Source of the DNA: Caulobacter sp.
Lineage (GTDB): Bacteria > Pseudomonadota > Alphaproteobacteria > Caulobacterales > Caulobacteraceae
Assembly (NCBI GenBank): GCA_030683005.1
Contig: JAUXMY010000008.1
Coordinates: forward strand, 124,001-188,000
Reading direction: 5' to 3'
Length of the DNA stretch: 64,000 bases
The notes beneath the pieces were generated by a model that searched no databases, had not been told where the DNA came from, and saw nothing but the letters and a program-made list of their open reading frames with translations. Positions 50,023-58,350 of the stretch are shown here, piece after piece. Position 1 is the stretch's first letter; each line of letters opens with the position of its first letter. Made by a program: the position numbers and the translations under genes.

Positions 50023-51019
50023 GACCCGCCTGACGGCCCAGATTGCCGGCCGCTTCGCGCGGGTGGCGCTGGGGCATGTCACCCGCGAATACCCGCACAA
50101 GGCCGACCACGTCTTCAGCGGGCCGCAGGACGTCGCGCCACATCGTGAGCACCATCCGATCTTCTTCGGCAGCTTCGACTGGCACAGCTGCGTCCACGGC
50201 TACTGGACCCTGGCGACGATCCTGCGCCGCTTCCCCAAGCTGCCGGAGGCCCCGGCCATCGCCGCGCTGCTGGCCGAGCGGATCACGCCGGAGGCGGTCG
50301 CCGGCGAACTGGCCTATCTCGACCGGCCGCTGAGCGCCGGGTTCGAGCGCCCCTACGGCTGGGCCTGGCTGCTCAAACTGGCGGCGGAGCTGAAGGCGCA
50401 CGAAAATACGGTTCCGTATGAAACCCTGGCGCCGCTTGCCATGGCCTTCGCCGACCGGTTCAAGGCCTTCCTGCCCAAGGCGACCTATCCGTTGCGGGCC
50501 GGGGTGCATTCCAACACCGCCTTCGCGCTGCGCCTCGTCATGGACTACGCCGAAACCTGCGGCGATCCGGCCCTGGCGGCCCTGGCCCGCGACACCGCCC
50601 TGAACTGGCACGCCGACGACGCCGACTGCCAGGCCTGGGAGCCCAGCGGCGACGAGTTCCTGTCCCCGGCCCTGATGGTCGCCGAGTGCCTGCGCCGCAT
50701 GCTGCCGCCGCACCAGTTTCGCGCCTGGTTCTCCGGCTTCCTGCCGCGCGCCGCGGGCGGCCAGCCTGCGACCCTGTTCACCCCGGCCACGGTCAGCGAC
50801 CGCACCGACGGCAAAATCGCCCACCTTGATGGCCTCAACCTCAGCCGCGCCTGGTGCTGGCGCGGCATCGCCTCGGCCCTGGCCGAGCACGATGACGCCC
50901 GCGACGTGGCCCTGGCCGCCGCCGAAACCCACCTGGCCAGTGCCCTGCCCCATGTGGCCGGCGACTACATGGGCGAGCACTGGCTGGCCAGCTTCGCCCT
51001 GCTGGCGCTGGAGGGGTAG
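50000..51019 (+). CDS. DUF2891 family cytoplasmic protein
   Basis: A 339-residue soluble protein of the DUF2891 family: EHHPIFFGSFDWHSCVHGYW is the signature (a His/Asp/Cys-rich strand that could form an active site), then FERPYGWAWLLKLAAELKAH, LRAGVHSNTAFALRLVMDYA and SGDEFLSPALMVAECLRRML, and HLDGLNLSRAWCWRG. The toroid of helices resembles alpha-toroid glycoside-type hydrolases, which is an inference from repeated helix patterns. It overlaps DUF979 by 23 bp. It may process the substrate moved by the DUF969/DUF979 pair. Confidence 0.85.
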   Translation: MPSPSASETRLTAQIAGRFARVALGHVTREYPHKADHVFSGPQDVAPHREHHPIFFGSFDWHSCVHGYWTLATILRRFPKLPEAPAIAALLAERITPEAVAGELAYLDRPLSAGFERPYGWAWLLKLAAELKAHENTVPYETLAPLAMAFADRFKAFLPKATYPLRAGVHSNTAFALRLVMDYAETCGDPALAALARDTALNWHADDADCQAWEPSGDEFLSPALMVAECLRRMLPPHQFRAWFSGFLPRAAGGQPATLFTPATVSDRTDGKIAHLDGLNLSRAWCWRGIASALAEHDDARDVALAAAETHLASALPHVAGDYMGEHWLASFALLALEG

Positions 51020-51052
51020 CCAGCGGCTTGCAATCCCGGCCCCGACGACTAG

Positions 51053-51072
51053 TCTCCTGACTAGTCAGGAGA
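51053..51072 (+). promoter_or_regulatory. 20-bp palindromic operator of the toxin-antitoxin pair
   Basis: TCTCCTGACTAGTCAGGAGA is a perfect palindrome at 51053-51072, containing the antitoxin Shine-Dalgarno (AGGAGA), and GACTAGTC occurs twice (51047-51054, 51059-51066). This is the expected place for the toxin-antitoxin complex to bind. Confidence 0.7.
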
Positions 51073-51077
51073 GTCCG

Positions 51078-51332
51078 ATGAAGCACTGGCCGGTACAGGA
51101 CGCAAAGGCGCGCTTCAGCGAGCTGCTGCGCGCCAGTCTCAGCGAGGGCCCGCAGATGGTCACGCTGCGTGGTCAGGAAGCCGCCGTGCTGGTTCCGGCG
51201 GAGGAGTGGCGGCGCCTTCAACAGGCGAGCAAGCCCACGCTGAAGGATGTCCTGCTGGGCGATGGACCGCGAGACCTCGACATCCCGGAGCGGCGTGGTT
51301 TCAAGCTACGGCCGGTTGATCTGGACGACTAG
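51078..51332 (+). CDS. Antitoxin, Phd/YefM family
   Basis: An 84-residue antitoxin: KHWPVQDAKARFSELLRASL and GPQMVTLRGQEAAVLVPAEE form the Phd/YefM DNA-binding domain (about residues 2-50), and the C-terminal part (DVLLGDGPRDLDIPERRGFK) is the flexible toxin-binding tail. The toxin gene begins 2 bp after the stop. The Shine-Dalgarno lies in a 20-bp palindrome, consistent with autorepression. ATG 51078 matches the domain start. Confidence 0.93.
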   Translation: MKHWPVQDAKARFSELLRASLSEGPQMVTLRGQEAAVLVPAEEWRRLQQASKPTLKDVLLGDGPRDLDIPERRGFKLRPVDLDD

Positions 51333-51334
51333 CC

Positions 51335-51739
51335 GTGTGGCTTCTCGACACCAACGTGGTCTCGGAAATCCGGAAGTCGCGCCCCCATCCCGGCGCGATG
51401 GCCTGGTTTGGCCGACAGGAACCTGACAGCCTGTTTCTTTCGGTGGCCACGATCGGTGAAATTCAACGGGGCGCGGAGAAGACCCGGGAACAGAACCCTG
51501 ACAAGGCGATGGAGATCGAGACGTGGTTGCACGCGCTCATCGCGACCTCCAACGTCCTCGTGGCCGACGACCTGACCTTCGTCCAGTGGGCGAAGCTGAT
51601 GCACCGTCGCTCCGGCGACCTGATCATCGACGCCCTGATCGCGGCGACCGCTCAAGTGCACGGCCTGACTGTCGCCACGCGAAACACGCGCGACTTCGAA
51701 ACGCTCGGCGTCGTGACGGTGAACCCGTTCGAAGGCTGA
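51335..51739 (+). CDS. PIN-domain ribonuclease toxin (VapC/FitB-like)
   Basis: A 134-residue PIN-domain toxin that would cleave RNA, kept in check by the preceding antitoxin. The acidic metal site is visible: LLDTNVVSE (D5), TIGEIQRGAEKTRE (Glu about 42), GDLIIDALIAATAQ (Asp about 97) and RNTRDFE (Asp about 117). The opening M-W-LLDTNVVSEIRK is typical for FitB-type members. GTG 51335 is used, 2 bp after the antitoxin stop. It stands between the DUF2891 gene and the convergent glmM gene. Confidence 0.93.
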   Translation: MWLLDTNVVSEIRKSRPHPGAMAWFGRQEPDSLFLSVATIGEIQRGAEKTREQNPDKAMEIETWLHALIATSNVLVADDLTFVQWAKLMHRRSGDLIIDALIAATAQVHGLTVATRNTRDFETLGVVTVNPFEG

Positions 51740-51747
51740 GGCGCCCC

Positions 51748-53100
51748 CTAAGCCGCCGCCTTCACAGCCCCGGCGATTTCCTTGACCAGCTTGTCGACCA
51801 GGGCCTTGTCGTCGCCCTCGGCCATGACGCGGATGAGGGGTTCCGTGCCGGACGCGCGGACCAGCACCCGGCCGCTGCCATTCAGCCTGGCCTCGGCGTC
51901 GGCGATGGCGGCCTTGACCTTGTCGTTCTCGAGCGGCTTGCCGCCCTTGGCGAAGCGGACGTTCTCCAGCTTCTGCGGCACGGGCTCGAACTGGCGGGCG
52001 AGCGCGCTCATCGGCTTGCCGCTCTGCACCAGAACGGCCAGCACCTGCAGCGCGGCGATCAGGCCATCGCCCGTGGTCGAGAAGTCCGACAGGATGACGT
52101 GACCCGACTGCTCGCCGCCCAGGTTGAAGCCGCCGCCGCGCATGCGCTCCATGACGGCGCGGTCGCCGACCGGCGTGCGCTCCAGCGTCAGGCCCTTGTC
52201 TGTCATGAACCGCTCCAGACCCAGGTTCGACATGACGGTGGCGACGATGCCGCCGCCGGTGAGCCGGTCCTGCGCCGCCCAGGCGCCGGCGATGATGGCC
52301 ATGATCTGATCGCCGTCGACGACCTGGCCCGTCTCGTCGCAGATGGCCACCCGGTCGGCGTCGCCGTCCAGCGCGATACCGATGTCGGCGCGATACTCGC
52401 GCACCGCCGCCACCATGGCCTGGGGATGGGTCGAGCCGCAGTCGTTGTTGATGTTGAAGCCGTTGGGATCGACCCCGACCTTCAGCACCTCGGCGCCCAG
52501 CTCGTACAGCACGGCGGGGGCGACCTTGTAGGCGGCGCCGTTGGCGCAATCGATGACCACCCGCAGGCCGTTGAGGTTCAGGTGGCGCGGGAAGCTGGCC
52601 TTGGCGATCTCGACGTAGCGGGCCTGGGCGTCGTCGACGCGCTGCACCCGGCCCAGGCCGTCGGCGGCGGCGAGGCCCTCCTGCAGGCCCTCGTCCATAT
52701 GGGCCTCGATCTCCAGCTCGCGCTCGTCGCTGAGCTTGTAGCCGTCGGGGCCGAACAGCTTGATGCCGTTGTCGGTATAGGCGTTGTGCGAGGCGCTGAT
52801 CATGACGCCGAGGTCGGCGCGCATCGAGCGGGTCATCATCGCCACGGCCGGAGTCGGCAGCGGACCGAACAGCCGCACGTCCATGCCCATGCTGGTGAAG
52901 CCCGCGACCAGCGCCGGTTCGATCATATAGCCCGACAGGCGGGTGTCCTTGCCGATGACCACCAGGTGGCGTCGGCCATGGTTGCGGCGAAACAGCTTGC
53001 CGGCGGCCAGGCCGACGCGAAGCGCGACCTCGGCCGTCATCGGATGGCTGTTGGCCAGCCCGCGGATCCCGTCGGTGCCGAAATACTTCCGCTTGCTCAT
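51748..53100 (-). CDS. glmM: Phosphoglucosamine mutase
   Basis: A 450-residue enzyme that turns glucosamine 6-phosphate into glucosamine 1-phosphate for UDP-GlcNAc (peptidoglycan and lipopolysaccharide). Marks: [20 protein letters not shown] at the start, the phosphoserine loop [20 protein letters not shown] (Ser about 100), the metal loop [38 protein letters not shown] and [23 protein letters not shown] 53100 is chosen because it starts this motif; longer frame upstream is rejected. It is divergent from glmS, with 146 bp between. Confidence 0.96.
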   Translation of the reverse strand: MSKRKYFGTDGIRGLANSHPMTAEVALRVGLAAGKLFRRNHGRRHLVVIGKDTRLSGYMIEPALVAGFTSMGMDVRLFGPLPTPAVAMMTRSMRADLGVMISASHNAYTDNGIKLFGPDGYKLSDERELEIEAHMDEGLQEGLAAADGLGRVQRVDDAQARYVEIAKASFPRHLNLNGLRVVIDCANGAAYKVAPAVLYELGAEVLKVGVDPNGFNINNDCGSTHPQAMVAAVREYRADIGIALDGDADRVAICDETGQVVDGDQIMAIIAGAWAAQDRLTGGGIVATVMSNLGLERFMTDKGLTLERTPVGDRAVMERMRGGGFNLGGEQSGHVILSDFSTTGDGLIAALQVLAVLVQSGKPMSALARQFEPVPQKLENVRFAKGGKPLENDKVKAAIADAEARLNGSGRVLVRASGTEPLIRVMAEGDDKALVDKLVKEIAGAVKAAA

Positions 53101-53246
53101 CGAGCAGACTCCCCCGCGCGAACCCCGCGCAACAGTTTGCAATGCACTTTTATGCCGCCGGACGTTCAGCCGGTGTTAAACGCCGACCCGGGTACGGTTC
53201 GTTCCCGCAAGATCATATCCTCCCGACCAGAGACGGCGAAACCAGC

Positions 53247-55067
53247 ATGTGCGGCATTATCGGCATCGTGGGCAAGACGCCCGTCACTGACCGTCTCATC
53301 GAGAGCCTCAAGCGCCTCGAGTATCGCGGCTATGACTCCGCCGGCGTCGCGGTGCAGACGGACGGCGTCGTCGATCGCCGCCGCGCCCAGGGCAAGATCA
53401 AGGCCCTGGAGGCGGTGCTGGACGCCAGCCCGCTGCGGTCCCAGGTCGGTATTGGCCACACCCGCTGGGCCACCCATGGCGCGCCGAGCGAGCGCAACGC
53501 CCACCCTCACACCTCCGGCCGCGTGACCCTCGTCCACAACGGCATCATCGAGAACTTCGCCGAGCTGAAGGCCGAACTTCAGAAGGAAGGCCGCGTCTTC
53601 GAGAGCGACACCGACACCGAGGTCGTCGCCGCCCTGATCGACCACTACCTGGACAAGGGGCAGGCCCCGCTGGCGGCCTTCAAGATGGCGCTCGACCGGC
53701 TGACGGGCGCCTACGCCCTGGCCGTCCTGATCGAGGGCCGCGACAACTTCATCATGGGCGCCCGCAAGGGCAGCCCGCTGGTGGTCGGCACCGGCGAGGG
53801 CGAGATGTTCCTGGGCAGCGACGCCCTGGCCGTCGGCCCGTTCACCAGCAAGGTCACCTATCTCGAGGAAGGCGACTATGTCGCCATCGACCACGACGGC
53901 GCCGAGATCTTCGACGTCAACGGCATGCCGGTCGAGCGGCCGATGAAGGTCGTCTCCGCCGCCGCGGCCCTGGTCGAGAAGGGCAACTACCGGCACTTCA
54001 TGGAAAAGGAGATCCATGACCAGCCGGAGGGCGTGCAGCGCACGGTCTCGGCCTACATCGACCCGATCACCTCGCGCACGGCCGTCCCGGGCGGCATCGA
54101 TTTCGCCGCCATTGAGCGCATCCAGATCGTCGCCTGCGGCACCAGCTACATCGCCGGCATGGTCGGCAAGTACCTGATCGAGCAGCTGGCCGACCTGCCG
54201 GTGGACGTCGAGATCGCCAGCGAGTTCCGCTACCGCTCGCCGGCCCTGCGTCCGGGCTCGCTTGCCATCGCCATGTCGCAGTCGGGCGAGACCGCCGACA
54301 CCCTGGCCGCCCTGCGTCTGTGCAAGAGCCGCGGCATGCGCACCGCCGCCGTGGTCAACGCCCAGGAATCGACCATGGCCCGCGAGGTCGACGTCGTCTG
54401 GCCGATTCACTGCGGGCCGGAGATCGGCGTCGCCTCGACCAAGGCCTTCACCGCCCAGGTCACCGTGCTGACCGCCATCGCCGTGGCCGCCGCCGCCGCC
54501 CGCGGCCGCATCGACACCGCCGAGGAGGAGCGCCTGGTCAAGGTGATGCTCGAGGCGCCCCGCCTGGTCAGCGAGGCCATCGGCATGGAGGACGCGGTCC
54601 GCGCCGTCGCCGTCGACATCGCCAAGGCCCGCGACGTCCTCTACCTCGGCCGCGGCACCATGTCGGCGCTTGCGCTGGAGGGCGCGCTGAAGCTCAAGGA
54701 AATCAGCTATATCCACGCCGAGGGCTATGCGGCGGGCGAGCTGAAGCACGGGCCGATCGCGCTGGTCGACGAGGATACGCCGATCATCATCCTCGCCCCC
54801 TACGACAGCTACTACGAGAAGTCGGCGTCCAACATGAGCGAGGTCATGGCGCGCGGCGGCCAGGTGGTGTTCATCACCGACCCGGAAGGCGCCAGACACG
54901 CTCCGGCCGGGGCCAAGGTGGTGATGACCGCCCCGGCCAGCGACCCGCTGATCGCCCCGCTGATCATGTCGGCGCCCATCCAGCTGCTCGCCTACCACGT
55001 GGCCGTGCTGAAGGGCGCGGACGTCGACCAGCCGCGCAATCTCGCCAAGTCGGTGACGGTCGAATAG
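53247..55067 (+). CDS. glmS: Glutamine-fructose-6-phosphate aminotransferase
   Basis: A 606-residue enzyme that makes glucosamine 6-phosphate from fructose 6-phosphate and glutamine. N-terminal glutaminase with Cys2 (MCGIIGIVGKTPV), RLEYRGYDSAGVAVQ and HTRWATHGAPSERNAHPHTS; C-terminal two SIS domains with ACGTSYIAGMVGKYLIEQLA, SQSGETADTLAALR, VASTKAFTAQVTVL and the ending HVAVLKGADVDQPRNLAKSV TVE. It is divergent from glmM, so the pair may share control. No ribozyme was found in the short leader, as expected outside Firmicutes. Confidence 0.97.
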   Translation: MCGIIGIVGKTPVTDRLIESLKRLEYRGYDSAGVAVQTDGVVDRRRAQGKIKALEAVLDASPLRSQVGIGHTRWATHGAPSERNAHPHTSGRVTLVHNGIIENFAELKAELQKEGRVFESDTDTEVVAALIDHYLDKGQAPLAAFKMALDRLTGAYALAVLIEGRDNFIMGARKGSPLVVGTGEGEMFLGSDALAVGPFTSKVTYLEEGDYVAIDHDGAEIFDVNGMPVERPMKVVSAAAALVEKGNYRHFMEKEIHDQPEGVQRTVSAYIDPITSRTAVPGGIDFAAIERIQIVACGTSYIAGMVGKYLIEQLADLPVDVEIASEFRYRSPALRPGSLAIAMSQSGETADTLAALRLCKSRGMRTAAVVNAQESTMAREVDVVWPIHCGPEIGVASTKAFTAQVTVLTAIAVAAAAARGRIDTAEEERLVKVMLEAPRLVSEAIGMEDAVRAVAVDIAKARDVLYLGRGTMSALALEGALKLKEISYIHAEGYAAGELKHGPIALVDEDTPIIILAPYDSYYEKSASNMSEVMARGGQVVFITDPEGARHAPAGAKVVMTAPASDPLIAPLIMSAPIQLLAYHVAVLKGADVDQPRNLAKSVTVE

Positions 55068-55070
55068 CGG

Positions 55071-55265
55071 CTAGAGAGACGGCGTCGGCGCGGGCGTCAT
55101 CGTGACGTCGGGCGCGGACTGCATCGTGGCGGTCGAGGGCGGCGGCGGTGTGGCTTCGCCGGACGGCAGCGCGGCGCTGCCTTGGGAGTCCGCGGACCCG
55201 CGCCGCGCCGCGAGAGCGAAGGCCGCGCCGCCGGCGAAGAGGAGAAGGGATGCGAGCTTGTTCAT
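55071..55265 (-). CDS. Small exported or membrane-anchored protein
   Basis: A 64-residue protein with an N-terminal hydrophobic segment (KLASLLLFAGGAAFALAARR) and a Pro/Ser/Thr-rich tail (SGEATPPPPSTATMQSAPD). The hydrophobic segment is short and followed by RR, so it could be a signal anchor with the tail outside the cytoplasm. GGAG lies upstream of ATG 55265. It converges with glmS (3 bp). No family recognised; low complexity makes it doubtful. Confidence 0.45.
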   Translation of the reverse strand: MNKLASLLLFAGGAAFALAARRGSADSQGSAALPSGEATPPPPSTATMQSAPDVTMTPAPTPSL

Positions 55266-55371
55266 GGACCGGTCTCCGGATGATGTTCGTTCCTTCCGCA
55301 ACTATCGTCGCGCCGTGATGTTCCTGCCCCGCCGCTAGATTTGTCCGCCCCTCTCGGCTACCTGCAGACGC

Positions 55372-56241
55372 ATGAAACCTGTTCGTAAAGCCGTCCTTCC
55401 GGTTGCTGGCCTCGGCACGCGCGTGCTGCCCGGGGCCAAGACCACGCCCAAGGAAATGCTCAACGTCGTCGACAGGCCGATCCTGTCCTACATCGTGGCC
55501 GAGGGCCGCGCGGCGGGGATCGAGCACTTCGTGTTCGTCACCGGCCGCGGCAAGGGCGCGATCGAGGATTATTTCGACCACCACATCGAGATGGAGAGCC
55601 AGCTCGAGGCCAAGGGGAAGACGGACATCCTCGCGGACATCCGGTCGGACCTGCCGAAGCCCGGCGAGATGAGCTTCGTGCGCCAGATGGCCCCGCTGGG
55701 TCTTGGCCACGCCATCTGGTGCGCCCGCGACATCATCGGCGACGAGCCGTTCGCGATCATGCTGCCGGACATGCTGATGCACGCGCCGCAGCGCCCGGCG
55801 CTGGCCCAGGCGATGGACGCCTACAACCAGGTCGGCGGCAATATCGTCGTCGTCGAGCCGGCTCCCGAGGGCGAGGCCCACAAGTACGGTATCGTGGCGC
55901 TGGACGGCCAGGACGGCCGCCTGAACCGCATGACCGGCATGGTCGAAAAGCCGGCGCCCGGGACCGAGCCCTCGAACCTGTTCATCTCGGGCCGCTACAT
56001 CCTGCAGCCGGAAATCTTCAAGCTGCTGGCCGACCAGCAGAAGGGCGCCGGGGGCGAGATCCAGCTGACCGACGCCATGTTCCGCCTGATGGCCATCGAG
56101 AGCTTCCACGCGCTGGAGTACGAGGGAACCACCTACGACTGCGGCGACAAGATCGGCCTGCTGAGGGCGAACGTGGCCTTCGCGCTGCAGCGGGAGGACC
56201 TGGGCGCCGCGGCGCGCAAGGCGATTATGGAGCTGCTTTAG
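55372..56241 (+). CDS. galU: UTP-glucose-1-phosphate uridylyltransferase
   Basis: A 289-residue enzyme that makes UDP-glucose, the substrate of the Ugd enzyme encoded upstream. Motifs: LPVAGLGTRVLPGAKTTPKE (nucleotide-binding G-x-G-T-R), VVDRPILSYIVAEGRAAGIE, FVTGRGKGAIEDYFD, MAPLGLGHAIWCARDIIGDE, IMLPDMLMHAPQ and EKPAPGTEPSNLFISGRYIL. Length is normal. Its stop codon lies in the arm of a REP-like hairpin (56239-56270). Confidence 0.96.
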   Translation: MKPVRKAVLPVAGLGTRVLPGAKTTPKEMLNVVDRPILSYIVAEGRAAGIEHFVFVTGRGKGAIEDYFDHHIEMESQLEAKGKTDILADIRSDLPKPGEMSFVRQMAPLGLGHAIWCARDIIGDEPFAIMLPDMLMHAPQRPALAQAMDAYNQVGGNIVVVEPAPEGEAHKYGIVALDGQDGRLNRMTGMVEKPAPGTEPSNLFISGRYILQPEIFKLLADQQKGAGGEIQLTDAMFRLMAIESFHALEYEGTTYDCGDKIGLLRANVAFALQREDLGAAARKAIMELL

Positions 56242-56270
56242 GGACAGACACCCTCAGGTGTCTGTCCCTA
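56239..56270. repeat. REP-like hairpin, family C copy 2
   Basis: TAGGGACAGACACC and GGTGTCTGTCCCTA are perfect 14-bp arms with a CTCA loop; the galU stop codon TAG is the first base triplet of the element, and the ohrR stop region begins at the other side. Confidence 0.85.
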
Positions 56271-56709
56271 TCGGCTGAAACAACGCCTCCAGCCCCTCTT
56301 TCAGCGCCAGCGCCTGCGCCGGCTCAAGGTGCATCGCTTCCGCCAGCTTGAACGGGATCGGCGCGGCCTCCGCCTTCAGCGCCCTGCCCGCTTCCGTCAG
56401 CGCGATCAGCACCACCCGCTCGTCCCGCTCGGCGCGGCGACGGGTCACAAGCCCGGCGCTCTCCAGCCGCTTGAGCAGCGGCGTCAGCGTCCCGGAGTCG
56501 AGGTGAAGCCGGCGACCGATGTCGCCCAGCGACAGTCCGTCGCGCTCCCACAGCACCAGCATCACCAGATACTGCGGATAGGTCAGGCCCAGCGGCGTCA
56601 GATGCGGGCGGTAGGCCTTCTGGATGGCGTTGGCCGCCGCATAGATCGGGAAGCACAGCTGGTTCGAGAGCTTCAGCGCCTCGGCGGAGGTGTCGGGAGA
56701 ATTCGCCAT
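56254..56709 (-). CDS. ohrR: OhrR-type MarR-family peroxide sensor
   Basis: A 151-residue MarR regulator that represses ohr and is released when organic peroxide oxidises its N-terminal Cys. Cys19 in LSNQLCFPIYAAANAIQKAY is in the exact position of the OhrR sensor Cys. The winged helix is LSLGDIGRRLHLDSGTLTPL, LLKRLESAGLVTRRRAERDE. ATG 56709 begins MANSPDTSAE. The gene is divergent from ohr, with an operator between. Its 3' end lies against the galU hairpin. Confidence 0.92.
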   Translation of the reverse strand: MANSPDTSAEALKLSNQLCFPIYAAANAIQKAYRPHLTPLGLTYPQYLVMLVLWERDGLSLGDIGRRLHLDSGTLTPLLKRLESAGLVTRRRAERDERVVLIALTEAGRALKAEAAPIPFKLAEAMHLEPAQALALKEGLEALFQPIGTDT

Positions 56710-56759
56710 GATCTCCAGATAATGCCGCGAGTCCCCATTGCAAACTTGAAGATCGCGCC

Positions 56760-56778
56760 CAATTATATTGTGTACAAT
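56760..56778. promoter_or_regulatory. OhrR operator between ohrR and ohr
   Basis: CAAT-TAT-ATTG (56760-56770) and ATTGT-GT-ACAAT (56767-56778) overlap in the 86-bp divergent gap. OhrR operators are TACAATT/AATTGTA-type inverted repeats, which these resemble. Confidence 0.6.
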
Positions 56779-56795
56779 CGACCCGGAGATCAACG

Positions 56796-57215
56796 ATGAC
56801 CATCCTCTACACCGCGACCGCCACCGCCTCGGGCGGCCGCGACGGCACGGCCCGCACCGACGACGGCGTCCTCGACGTCGCGCTCAGTACGCCCAGGGGC
56901 CTCGGCGGCCCCGGCAAGGCCGGCGCGACCAACCCCGAGCAGCTGTTCGCCGCCGGCTATGCGGCCTGTTTCGACAGCGCGCTGCGCTTCGTGGCCCGGT
57001 CGCTGGGCGTGACCGTCGCCGACAGCGCTGTCACCGCTGAAGTCGGCATCGGGCCCAACGACACGGGCGGCTTCGGCCTCGCCGTCGCGCTGACCGTCAG
57101 CCTGCCGGGCCTCGAGCGCGACGCCGCGCAAAAGCTGGTCGAGACCGCCCATCAGGTCTGCCCCTACTCCAACGCCACGCGCGGCAACATCGAGGTGTCG
57201 CTGGCGGTGGCTTAG
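56796..57215 (+). CDS. ohr: Organic hydroperoxide resistance protein Ohr
   Basis: A 139-residue thiol peroxidase of the Ohr/OsmC family that reduces organic peroxides with a lipoyl or thiol partner. The two catalytic Cys are C58 (GYAACFDSAL) and C122 (HQVCPYSNATRGNIEV), both in the family positions; Arg of the family (in TPRGLGGPGKAGATNPEQLF) is present as well. ATG 56796, with GGAG upstream. It is divergent from ohrR, whose product should control it. Confidence 0.95.
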   Translation: MTILYTATATASGGRDGTARTDDGVLDVALSTPRGLGGPGKAGATNPEQLFAAGYAACFDSALRFVARSLGVTVADSAVTAEVGIGPNDTGGFGLAVALTVSLPGLERDAAQKLVETAHQVCPYSNATRGNIEVSLAVA

Positions 57216-57240
57216 GGGCGCATCGCGACGAACCCGCCTG

Positions 57241-57401
57241 GAAAAGCCCTCCTCCTCGATGGAGGAGGGTTGGGTGGTGGTGCGGCCGCCGCCTGTGGGA
57301 ATGGGCCAAACAGGCTCGGCGCCGAACAGCGCTTGCCCTCAGTCGCCGTGTGTACACCACCATCCCCGGCCCTTCCTCCATCGAGGAGGAAGGGAGATTG
57401 C
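57241..57401. repeat. Intergenic inverted repeat, family A copy 2
   Basis: AAAGCCCTCCTCCTCGATGG plus AGGAGGGTTGGGTGGTGGTG at the left mirrors CACCACCATCCCCGGCCC TTCCTCCATCGAGGAGGAAGGG at the right. It is the complete form of the copy at 11151-11347 and lies behind ohr. Confidence 0.85.
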
Positions 57402-57474
57402 GGCCCTTGGCCCCAATCCACCCACCCGCTACTCCTCCCGTGCGGCCGCTTCGCCGCGCGGGAGGATCCGGCGC

Positions 57475-58350
57475 TTGCCCAACCTGCTGATCTTCGGCTT
57501 CGGCTACACCGGCCAGGCGCTGGCCCGGCGGTTGCGCGGCAAGGGCTGGGACGTCTGGGCCGCCGTGAGGTCACAAGCCTCCGCCGACGCGGCACGCGCC
57601 GCCGGGGTCACGCCGCTCGACTCGGCCGACCGCGAGGCGCTGGTCGCCGCGCCGGCCATGAACGCCATCCTCGTCACCCCGCCGCCGGACGACCACGGCT
57701 GCCCGGCCCTGCGCGCTCTGGTCCCCGCCATGGCGCGCGCCAAAGCCTTTCCAGACTGGATCGGCTACCTCTCCACCACCGGCGTCTATGGCGACCGTGA
57801 GGGGCGCTGGGCCTTCGAGACCACGCCCCTGTCCGCCCGCTCGCCCGAGGCCGCCCGCCGCGTCGCCGCCGAGCGCGACTGGCTGGAGATCGGTCGCGGC
57901 ATGGGCCTGACCGTCCAGGTCTTCCGCCTGCCGGGAATCTACGGCCCCGGTCGCTCGACCTTCGACCGCCTGAGCGAAGGCCGCAGCCGCAACCTGGTCA
58001 AGCCGGGCCAGGTATTCAGCCGCATCCATGTCGAGGATATCGCCGCCGCGCTGGAGGCCTCGATCGCCCACCCCCACGCCGGCCGCGCCTACAATCTCTG
58101 CGACGACGACCCCGCCCCGCCCCACGCGCTCAACGCCTTCGCCTGCGACCTGATGGGCGTCGCCCCGCCGGAGACGGTTCCGTACGACGAGGCCGCCCTG
58201 CCCCCGATAGCCCGGCGCTTCTGGAGCGAGAACAAGCGGGTCTCCAACGCCAGGGCCAAGGCCGAGCTCGGCTGGCGGCCGGCGTTTCCCACCTATCGCG
58301 AGGGGCTGTCGGCGATCTACGCTGCCGAAAAATCAGGGAACGAGACATGA
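57475..58350 (+). CDS. NAD-dependent epimerase/dehydratase family protein
   Basis: A 291-residue short-chain dehydrogenase-type protein of the extended family: LLIFGFGYTGQALARRLRGK (the glycine-rich NAD motif), YLSTTGVYGDREGRWAFETT, and RLPGIYGPGRSTFDRL. The catalytic Tyr-x3-Lys motif is not clear (YLSTTGVYGDR lacks the Lys), as in some atypical family members, so it may not be a true epimerase. TTG 57475 with GGGAGGA 8 nt upstream is used; no ATG fits. It overlaps the patatin gene by 4 bp (ATGA). Confidence 0.82.
   Translation: MPNLLIFGFGYTGQALARRLRGKGWDVWAAVRSQASADAARAAGVTPLDSADREALVAAPAMNAILVTPPPDDHGCPALRALVPAMARAKAFPDWIGYLSTTGVYGDREGRWAFETTPLSARSPEAARRVAAERDWLEIGRGMGLTVQVFRLPGIYGPGRSTFDRLSEGRSRNLVKPGQVFSRIHVEDIAAALEASIAHPHAGRAYNLCDDDPAPPHALNAFACDLMGVAPPETVPYDEAALPPIARRFWSENKRVSNARAKAELGWRPAFPTYREGLSAIYAAEKSGNET

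Noticed and set aside
53101-53246. glmS ribozyme or sRNA target in the glmS leader
   Set aside because: The leader is too short and lacks the ribozyme core; such ribozymes are known from Firmicutes.
53166-54998. Leftward frame of 610 codons opposite glmS
   Set aside because: Antisense shadow of glmS; His/Gly/Asp-rich with no recognisable domain.
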